Positions 57,314 to 64,000 of a stretch of 64,000 nucleotides of DNA are shown piece after piece. Numbering within the stretch: position 1 is the stretch's first letter; the number at the start of each line of letters is the position of its first letter. A model generated the notes under the pieces. The model did no database searches and had not been told where the DNA came from. It saw nothing but the letters and a program-made list of their open reading frames with translations. The translations under genes and the position numbers were made by a program. Where the stretch lies: positions 310,001 through 374,000 of the forward strand of contig JAMXBD010001390.1 in NCBI GenBank assembly GCA_024138025.1, read 5' to 3'. The stretch is from Combretum micranthum. Its lineage: Eukaryota; Streptophyta; Magnoliopsida; Myrtales; Combretaceae.

Positions 57314-57844
57314 TTAAGTAGCATATTTACTTTTGTAGTCCCTCCACAACTGATCAACAGTCTTCCCAAGCAACTCAACAAAGTAGGTATCACTATACCC
57401 GTTTCTCATTTTCTTATTAAGGTTAGCTACGAACCCCTTTTTAAGATTATTACAATAGTCTAAAAAATAAGCAGTAACTTCATAGCCTTGGTCCCATCGG
57501 TCTCCCTGGCCCGGTTTCCTCCAGTGGCTTGGTGCATACCCAGCTTTTAACCTCACGAAATCCGCGACACCCTCAATTAGTCCACCAGGGGCTTGGCCAT
57601 TTCCATTCCATTGCCACACATGGGTCATCTCGTGGTAGAGGACTCCCGTGAACTCAATCTTTACGTTCCCTGAGTACCCTTCTAGGTATTTGGCACTGAC
57701 ATGGATTTCATTATTGCTAGCATAAGCTACTCCATCCATGCTGTCGATAAATAAACTCACTTTAGGAACATTTTTCCTATCCGTGGGGGTATTTTGTTGG
57801 AAGGTTCTCCATATGAATTTGGTAGAGGAATCTAAAACCTGCAT
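57314..57844 (-). CDS. Basic secretory protein (BSP) family peptidase, PR-17 type
   Basis: 176 codons from the first in-frame ATG. Plant BSPs are secreted, defence-associated proteins with a zinc-peptidase-like fold. The domain is complete: YASNNEIHVSAKYLEGYSGN (residues 41-60), FTGVLYHEMTHVWQWNGNGQ with HEMTH at 71-75 as zinc ligands and catalytic Glu, then GGLIEGVADFVRLKAGYAPS with Asp95 as likely third ligand, GYEVTAYFLDYC and LLGKTVDQLWRDYKSKY at the end. The frame is open upstream of this ATG through a mature N-terminus (TYTVTNNAGSARFTNDIG) and a hydrophobic signal-peptide-like stretch, but that part lacks an in-frame ATG (see 57845-57975). The stop follows KYAT. Family assignment is firm; whether this copy is expressed and secreted is open. 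Confidence 0.85.
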   Translation of the reverse strand: MQVLDSSTKFIWRTFQQNTPTDRKNVPKVSLFIDSMDGVAYASNNEIHVSAKYLEGYSGNVKIEFTGVLYHEMTHVWQWNGNGQAPGGLIEGVADFVRLKAGYAPSHWRKPGQGDRWDQGYEVTAYFLDYCNNLKKGFVANLNKKMRNGYSDTYFVELLGKTVDQLWRDYKSKYAT

Positions 57845-57975
57845 ACTGTAGGGGATACCGATGTCATTAGTGAATCGTGCACTGCCAGCATTGTTTGTGA
57901 CGGTATATGTTACAGCATGAGCATGTAAGGCGGAGAGAAGTACTAGGATGGTGAGGAAAGTGGTGTTGAAGCCAT
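57845..57975 (-). pseudogene. Frame-broken 5' end of the BSP gene (start codon and signal peptide)
   Basis: The expected start, ATG at 57975-57973 in a good plant context (AACCATGGCTTC), is out of frame with the rest: from it only ten codons are read before a TAG. The hydrophobic stretch TTFLTILVLLSALHAHA reads in the frame of the downstream domain. Compared with the duplicated copy at 58.5 kb (ACACATACT), this copy reads ACACCACT, one base shorter, just after codon four. So a one-base loss between start and signal peptide is the simplest account; a sequencing error is possible. Confidence 0.7.
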
Positions 57976-58266
57976 GGTTAAGGTATGGAAAGGTTCTAGT
58001 ACTGTGTTTATGTTTGTGGTATTATGCATATGGCATATATATAAATATATAGTAGTGACTTAGATCCAGTCAAAGTCAATTTTACTTTAGCTTATGGTCT
58101 TCCCTATCACAGTAGATATTGACAAAATTGAATATTCTGCCAATTTCCAATATGACAAGCGAAAGAAGTCAAATTTTGTGGCCCGGCAAGAAAAGTCTAA
58201 TGCCTTTGCTATGATTATATAAGTGAACGCCTTTGTTTAATTCTCAGTTTATATATCCAGCAAAGC
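57868..58266 (-). repeat. Tandem duplication copy A (promoter and 5' end of the BSP gene)
   Basis: Aligns with 58424-58816: GCCAGCATTGTTTGTGACGG, TATATGTTACAGCATGAGCA, GAAGCCATGGTTAA, GCATATGGCATATATATA, CAAAGTCAATTTTACTTTAG, TTTCCAATATGACAAGCGAA and TTTATATATCC occur in the same order in both. It covers start codon, 5' UTR, TATA box and about 250 bases of upstream sequence. Confidence 0.85.
58030..58050 (-). promoter_or_regulatory. TATA box region of the BSP gene
   Basis: On the minus strand TATATTTATATATATGCC lies about 60-75 bases before the start codon. Just upstream (58066-58079) two TTGAC cores occur as TTGACTTTGACT, the WRKY-binding W-box core, which fits a defence-type gene. The TATA box and at least one TTGAC core are also present in the duplicated copy. 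Confidence 0.55.
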
Positions 58267-58423
58267 TTTATTGAATATAAATATATACATATATCTATAT
58301 TATTGATATATTACCAAACCAATGTTGGTGGGTTTTGGGTTCTACTTCTTTAAATACACTTTTTTTTTTCTTTCACTCTAATTATATTAAACTAAGGAAG
58401 GAAAAATTGCAAAGGCATACATT

Positions 58424-58816
58424 GCTGAATTGCGCGTTGCCAGCATTATTTGTGACGGTATATGTTACAGCATGAGCATGTACGAAGTACGAGGATGATG
58501 AGGACAGTATGTGTTGAAGCCATGGTTAATGTACGGGAAAGGTTCTAATATTGTGGTATGTATCAGGGATATTTTGCATATGGCATATATATAGTAATTT
58601 GGACATTGTGGTAATCCTCGCAAAGTCAATTTTACTTTAGCTTAGCATTTGGTCTTCTCTATCACACCATCAATTCATGAATTGAATATTCTGGCTATTT
58701 CCAATATGACAAGCGAACAAAGTGAAATTTTTGGCCCAGCAAGAAAAGTCCAACGCCTTTGCTACAGGTATACATGTGAACGCCCTCACTTATTCTCATT
58801 TATATATCCCGCCAAA
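58424..58816 (-). pseudogene. Tandem duplication copy B: truncated BSP 5' end with its promoter
   Basis: Second copy of the BSP promoter and first codons. The start codon is at 58523-58521 (ATGGCTTCAACACATAC). It keeps the base missing from copy A but has lost about eight bases inside the signal-peptide region (CTTCGTACATGCTC where A has CTTCTCTCCGCCTTACATGCTC), so its frame breaks later. Coding sequence stops about 100 bases in, at GAATTGCGCGTTGCC, and the peptidase domain is absent. A TATATATA stretch lies at about 58585-58593. Confidence 0.75.
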
Positions 58817-58829
58817 CTAAATTGTTATC

Positions 58830-61585
58830 AAACTTGAAAGTCTATCCACAATCCTCGGGATCAATAGAATCGAAATATAGAATCAAAACGTAAAATTATA
58901 AAATTTTACAGCCAGTGTAAATTTATTAGCAAAAACTATATATTTACTTATCGTACTAATAAAAATTTAAATAAATGAAGAAAATAAAAAAATCTAGAGT
59001 TAATTTTAGTTATATATAGCCAAAATGAACATACGAGACTGATTATTTTATCCTTCAAATCTCTCGCTTGTTCACTACAATTCAAATCTTACTTTTAAGA
59101 TTTACTTATCATAATTCAAATGCTCTCATTAATATGTTATTGTAATACCATACTGATAGTTCACAATCTATAATTATTAAGGTGTATTGCAAATTTTGTT
59201 CAAATTATCATTTGGGAACAGCTGATTTTGCGTAGTAATAGACGCTTTCATGTTCAATGAATGTTTGCACAAAAAAAAATCATTAAATTTATAATAAACA
59301 AATTACATAAAGAAAATTAAATTATAATAATAAAACATTCTATATATTTGTAAATTCAAACATATTAAATTACTTATTTTTTAAAAGTTTAAACCTAAAT
59401 ATGTAAATTACTACACCAAGTTGGTAAGATGAAATTGCATCACCAACTTGGGAGGGATATGAATAGGATCAATTGTAATGTGATTCATTCTAGACCTAGG
59501 TTTGACAACATCATATGCAACCTTTTCATCTTATGCTTCATCAATTACAGTCTAACAATGTGGGATTACACAGAAGTGTTATTATATTATTGGTAACATA
59601 AAAAAAAAAAAAAAAATGCCAACAGACCAATGATCAAATTGCAGGATTCCCAATAGAGAACAAAATCTGATCTTAGGCGCCAAAAAAAAAAAAAAAAGCA
59701 AAAATAAACCTCAACCGCACCCTAGGTTTAGTACATGAAATGTGGATATAGAAATTTACACTGAGCAACTCTTGACACATTCTCCAAGTGTTTCGTCAAC
59801 ATCATCCTGCACAAAAAAATGAAAAAAAATAAATAAATTCTTGTGCTTCGTTTTTACCGAAAGAAATAGAGGACCTGCCTAAGCCCAAGAGTAAACTAGC
59901 TGTCACTATTTTCTATGGTACAGATTTTCAACTAAAGGGTGCAAGTTGGTAAAGCTTAAGATAGGTTTTTGTCTCTTCTCCTTACAATAGTTCACAATGG
60001 TGATTGACATTTTATCACCACTTGTAACCACTTGATAATGATCCTTCAAATAAAAACGAAACAAAATTATTGAACCGGCACATGAGTTTCATTAAATGTA
60101 CAAGTTTCCTTATTTTTAATAGTTTAAAAAATCATAAGCAAAAATGGATGGTCCATTTTTTATTGATAGCTATATCATATCTGTTTCAATCGGTATCTGA
60201 TCTGTTTGATTGGTTTATAAATAAAAATATCTATTTTTATAGATTTATTTTTAAAAAATAATTTATTTGAAAACAATAAAAATATAAAATCAAAATGAAA
60301 GAAAAATAATGAAACAAATAGACCCATCTCAGTAGAGCAGAGAAATAATGCTTTACTGTTGGAAATCTCCTATTGGTTTTGTTTGTCTTATTATATTTTA
60401 ACAATCATATATTTCCACCCACTACCCCAAGGATAAGCAACTACAAGCTTTGTGAGTGGTTTGGCTAGGTGTCCCTAAAATTGTAACCATAGTTGCTTAA
60501 GCTAAGTGTTCTTTTTACATTTTCCAAGTTGGTACTCGTCATATACAATACTTCTTCCACTGGAGGGGGAGATATAGATAATCTTCGAACTATCAATATT
60601 TAACAATCCTACTAAAGTGTGCCTACTAAAAATATGATATTGTATAGTCCTATTTTCATGTGTGATATACACTCAATGGAGAGTGTTATCAATAACCTGC
60701 CTAACTTTTTTTTTTTAGTGAAACTGTAAATCTTAATAATATTAGAAAGAGTTAATGTCGAATTTGGTATCTGGACTTTTAAAAGTTTAATTTTAGTACT
60801 GAGCAAACTTTTCATGATCATTTTTCATGAACTTACGAATCGATCACAACGTGATACGTGTCATATGACATAGCATATAATCATTTATTATTTATTTTTC
60901 TCTTCAGATGTGATAAATTATTATTTTCTATTTATTTTCTTGTTATAATTATTTTTTATTCTTTGAAAGAAGATTATATTTAATTTTTAGTCTAAGTCTA
61001 TCTCCTTGTCTGTTCACATTAACTCATGAAGCAAGCTCACATTCCTTTAAGCGATCATTTCTAAATCTAAGTTTGCTCTAATTTTACTTATATACAAATC
61101 ATTTCTTAAAAAAAAAAAAATTCATGTGGGATCGAAATGCTATACTATTTGGCTATTATCTCAATTGGATGAAATCCACTTTGAGGGACTCATCTTTTCC
61201 AAAAATTCCTCAGGTCTTTGAGGGCTACTATTGAATACTTGGAAGTCGAATATATTGCGGTCTTTAAAACAATAAGAAGACTCTGCAAGTCGAATATATT
61301 GTGCTCTTAATCATATACCTACACTTCTACCTTCTAGCATCTCTTAGCGGAAGCAACATAATGCTTGTGGAAATTGTGAGGACTGACCTTTGTGTTTTTC
61401 CCTAATGAAAATTACCAACCCAATTTATCTTCATGGCTTGTCTCTCCTTTCTTGCCTTTTTTCTCTTCAAAGCTTTTATTTTCTCTTGTTGACGTTTCTG
61501 CATCAAGAATGTAGTAGTAGAAGTAGGTAATAATTTTGAGAAAGTTTATTGGCATATATACAAGTATAATTATATTAGAAAAGAG
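58830..61585. other. Gene-free AT-rich stretch with repeats
   Basis: No supported gene. It holds another short TIR element (60150-60325) and, at 60745-60960, a repeat beginning GAGTTAATGTCGAATTTGGT that resembles the left end of the Mutator-like element at 35933. The 69-codon minus-strand frame at 60612-60821 crosses this repeat. Confidence 0.5.
60150..60325. mobile_element. Short TIR element, family M1 (copy 8)
   Basis: GGTCCATTTTTTATTGATAG at the left and AATGAAACAAATAGACCC at the right. Inside: TATCTGATCTGTTTGATTGG, TTATAAATAAAAATATCTAT and TTTGAAAACAATAAAAATATA, the same internal blocks as copies 1 and 3. Confidence 0.55.
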
Positions 61586-62315
61586 TGTTGTGCTTACCGT
61601 TGGGATCCAGGCGCAGCAAAAATAATCAATACGAGGTGGATAACTGATAAATAAAATATGAGCAAAGCAATTAAATAAAAATGAATGGCACCAGAAAATT
61701 TAACGTGGTTCACCCTTTAATTTGGGTTACATCCACGACCAACTCCGAAATTTATTCCATTATACAAATAGTAGACTCACAAGAGAGATACTTCTCTAGA
61801 AAAATATTCTAGAGATACAATATAAATAATTAAGATAAATATAAAATAGTAGTATATAAGTGTTTTTCAAATACCTCAAAATATCCTTACTATTTTATCA
61901 CTATCTAAAATTATATCTCTCTCTCTAAACAATTTTTCTTCAAAGCAATATTTACTTTGGCTTTTTCTGCAATTAATAAAATTCACACACAGAGTTGTAT
62001 ATATATATTGTGTGTGTGTAATTTTTATTGATGAAATCCATATTTATAGACAAGAAAATCTTTGCCCCTTACATTTAGCAAAGTTGGTTTACCCAACTTA
62101 AATTGTTGACCATAGGATTATTTGCCAGCTTGTTCTCACGTTGAAGATGGCTGAAAATTGTCAAATGCCAGCTTCCTCCTTCATGAGAATTCAATAGAAT
62201 TCTCTGGTTTCTCGGTGGCTACATTCCATAGCCGATTTAGTTATATTATCTTTCTTTTTTTTTTTTTTTTATAATAATAATAATAGTAATCCCGTAATGT
62301 AAACGGGACCTTTCA
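61586..62315 (-). mobile_element. Probable copia-type solo LTR
   Basis: On the minus strand the sequence begins TGAAAGGTCCCGTTTACATT and ends GGTAAGCACAACA, giving TG...CA ends. Near the end it has GTCGTGGATGTAACCC, GGGTGAACCACGTTAAAT and GCTGCGCCTGGATCC, words usual near the ends of plant copia LTRs. There is no adjacent primer site, coding region or second LTR. The flanking five bases do not match, so boundaries are tentative. Confidence 0.5.
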
Positions 62316-63499
62316 CTTATCATAATATATAAAAGTAATAGAATAGTGGAAGTAGATATTGTTTAATAATCTTCTTTTCTGCATCCATCCTCGAATAGCA
62401 ACGTACACTGGAGACATACTTTGTTTTGAGGGCAAAAAATAGAGCTCATCTGGGCCATGGCGGTAAAAACCATTGGAAAATAATCAGGACCAAATTTTGA
62501 AATAGTTAAGGGTGAGAATAGATCACTATGATTTCAGCTATAGTTGATTATTATGAGACTATAAGAAACACTTGTTCTCGTATTTACATCTAGTTAGTGT
62601 ATTTACATCTAAGTTTATGAGAAAATTTTACAAGTAAAAATTATATTTAAAAAACAACTATATCAGTGTACCATAAGATTGGGCTCAAGTGAAATCAATG
62701 GAAATGAAGAGCTTGATCTTCTTGACAAGGTCGACTAGGAAGAGGAAAGCACGTGGGGGTAACTCCAATGAACACCAGAGGAGGGGAATCTCAAGTCTAA
62801 AGAGATTACCATTGTCTATTTTATTTTATATCATCTAACCTCTTTGTATCTTCTATTTTTTATTTTCATTTTTTAGAGAGAAAGAGTGACTAGAGAGAGA
62901 AAGTGGTGAAAAAGGAAGAAGATGAAGTTTAGATCCTCTCTAGAAAACGCATTCAAATTCACTATGATTAAGATGTCTGTGAATAATGGTTTTTCCCATG
63001 ATTGAGAAGAAGATTGTGAATAGTAAGAGAATTATTGTCCAATATTAAGATTGTGAATAGTAAGAGAATCTATTGTCTAATTGTCAAGTGCTAAAATCAA
63101 ACCTTTTTTATATTATCAAGTCTAGAAATAAAGCTCAAAATAATTTAAACTACTGAAAGTCTTAAAGATAAGAGTGGGCCTAAATATATGAGCTTTGGAT
63201 TGCATGTATATGTTTCTTAATAAACATCAAGATGAAACAATAGACCATAATTTTTTTTCATTGGTAGGATGGGATAGATTTAACTGGGTATGAATATGGA
63301 GTGGAAAGAGGACTTGTCAAGAGCCAGTTTGTTATTGTCCTTACTCCTTAGGAGATGCAACATTTATTCTTCGTAACCATATAATATTCATCTATCATGG
63401 GAGTATTTATTAGTATTATTAGGGATGAGCGGGTAACTCTATCGTACAGGGTACTCACTCGGAGCCTGCTCGAATGGGTAGGATTCGAGTAGGTACTAA
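62316..63499. other. Gene-free stretch
   Basis: No recognisable gene. It contains a short direct repeat near 63010-63070 (AAGATTGTGAATAGTAAGAG, GAATAGTAAGAGAAT). Confidence 0.45.
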
Positions 63500-63882
63500 T
63501 GTCACGTTTAGTATACGGGAATCATCCGGAATAGAATAGATTGAAATGGAAAGAATGGAATGAAATCAACAATGGAATGACAAATCCTTTCCTTTGTTTG
63601 GATACGAATACGGAATGAAATGGATATGAATTAATTTATATTAGAATTTACCAAAAATACCTACTACAAAAAATAAGATGATAAATTTATATAGGATAAA
63701 AATGTAATTTAAGTACAAATGCTTAATGGAAGGGAGAATGGAATCACGATTCCGCCTTCTCAAAGGCGAAATCGAATTCCACCTTAAAGCCTCTTTCTCA
63801 TGACGCTTCCAAAAGTAGGAAAGGCAATGGAAGCCAGAATCACGATTTCATTCCAGCCTATTCCCTAATACCAAATATGCCA
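63500..63882. mobile_element. PIF/Harbinger-type MITE
   Basis: A 383-bp element with ends TGTCACGTTTAGTATACGGG at the left and TGGCATATTTGGTATTAGGG read inward from the right, flanked by TAA on both sides (63497-63499 and 63883-63885), the 3-bp target of this superfamily. Subterminal parts carry GGAATGGAATG/CATTCC words. No coding content. Confidence 0.75.
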
Positions 63883-63885
63883 TAA

Positions 63886-64000
63886 GGACTACAAGGTAGG
63901 ATATGTGTATCAATTTTTTAGAACCTACTCTCAGAGGATAGGTACGAGTATGAGCTCTTCAGACCCTATACACACTTGGAACATATACTATACTGTACAA
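63886..64000. other. Window end, nothing recognised
   Basis: Short stretch with GAGTAGG/GGTACGAGTATGAG-type words also seen at 63430-63490, just before the MITE. No gene. Confidence 0.4.

Noticed and set aside
1..64000. CRISPR arrays, bacterial operons, rRNA genes
   Set aside because: None seen. The regular repeats present are plant-type tandem or transposon repeats without uniform spacers.

Overview
The window is nuclear DNA of a flowering plant, most likely a eudicot. It is AT-rich, and repeats fill most of it. The plant origin shows in two Ty3/gypsy retrotransposons with a chromodomain-type tail (chromoviruses), an L1-type LINE with plant-style ORF1 (zinc knuckle) and ORF2 (endonuclease, RT, zf-RVT, RNase H), hAT- and PIF/Harbinger-type MITEs with recognisable target-site duplications, and a basic secretory protein (PR-17-type) peptidase gene. 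I see no bacterial operons, no CRISPR array, and no tRNA or rRNA gene.

Layout. 1-7.4 kb: gene-poor, with two CG-rich clusters of a CGGCGGCGTA-like motif (1.5-2.1 and 5.6-5.9 kb). 7.38-13.19 kb: a decayed chromovirus on the + strand with both LTRs. 13.4-30.2 kb: a diverged tandem array of about five copies of a non-coding unit. Three copies keep a ~60-nt hairpin whose arms covary and whose core is unchanged. The array has been invaded by hAT-like elements, by a small TIR element family, and by a ~6 kb LINE (about 21.0-27.1 kb) that splits unit 4. 31.66-32.49 kb: an intact 275-codon reading frame resembling 30K-superfamily plant-virus movement proteins, an apparent endogenised viral gene. 35.9-38.1 kb: a TIR-bounded, Mutator-like element of unknown content. 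38.3-49.7 kb: nested retroelement debris. A second chromovirus (minus strand, exact GTTTT target duplication) sits inside a long LTR-like sequence; a second copy of that LTR, a DUF7745-like fragment and a gypsy gag fragment follow. 50.5-57.3 kb: AT-rich, with a 290-bp tandem duplication and a hAT MITE with a perfect 8-bp duplication. 57.3-58.8 kb: the peptidase gene (minus strand) and a tandem copy of its promoter and 5' end. 58.8-64 kb: mostly empty, with a probable copia-type solo LTR and a PIF/Harbinger-type MITE.

Only two reading frames look like possible functional proteins: the movement-protein-like frame at 31.66 kb and the secreted peptidase at 57.3 kb. The peptidase has a one-base frame break between its expected start codon and its signal peptide. 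The retroelement proteins are broken by stops and frameshifts, and all three reverse transcriptases carry a lesion in the catalytic double-aspartate motif. The best candidate for something poorly described is the hairpin-bearing non-coding array. All boundaries and similarities were read by eye, without any database search.
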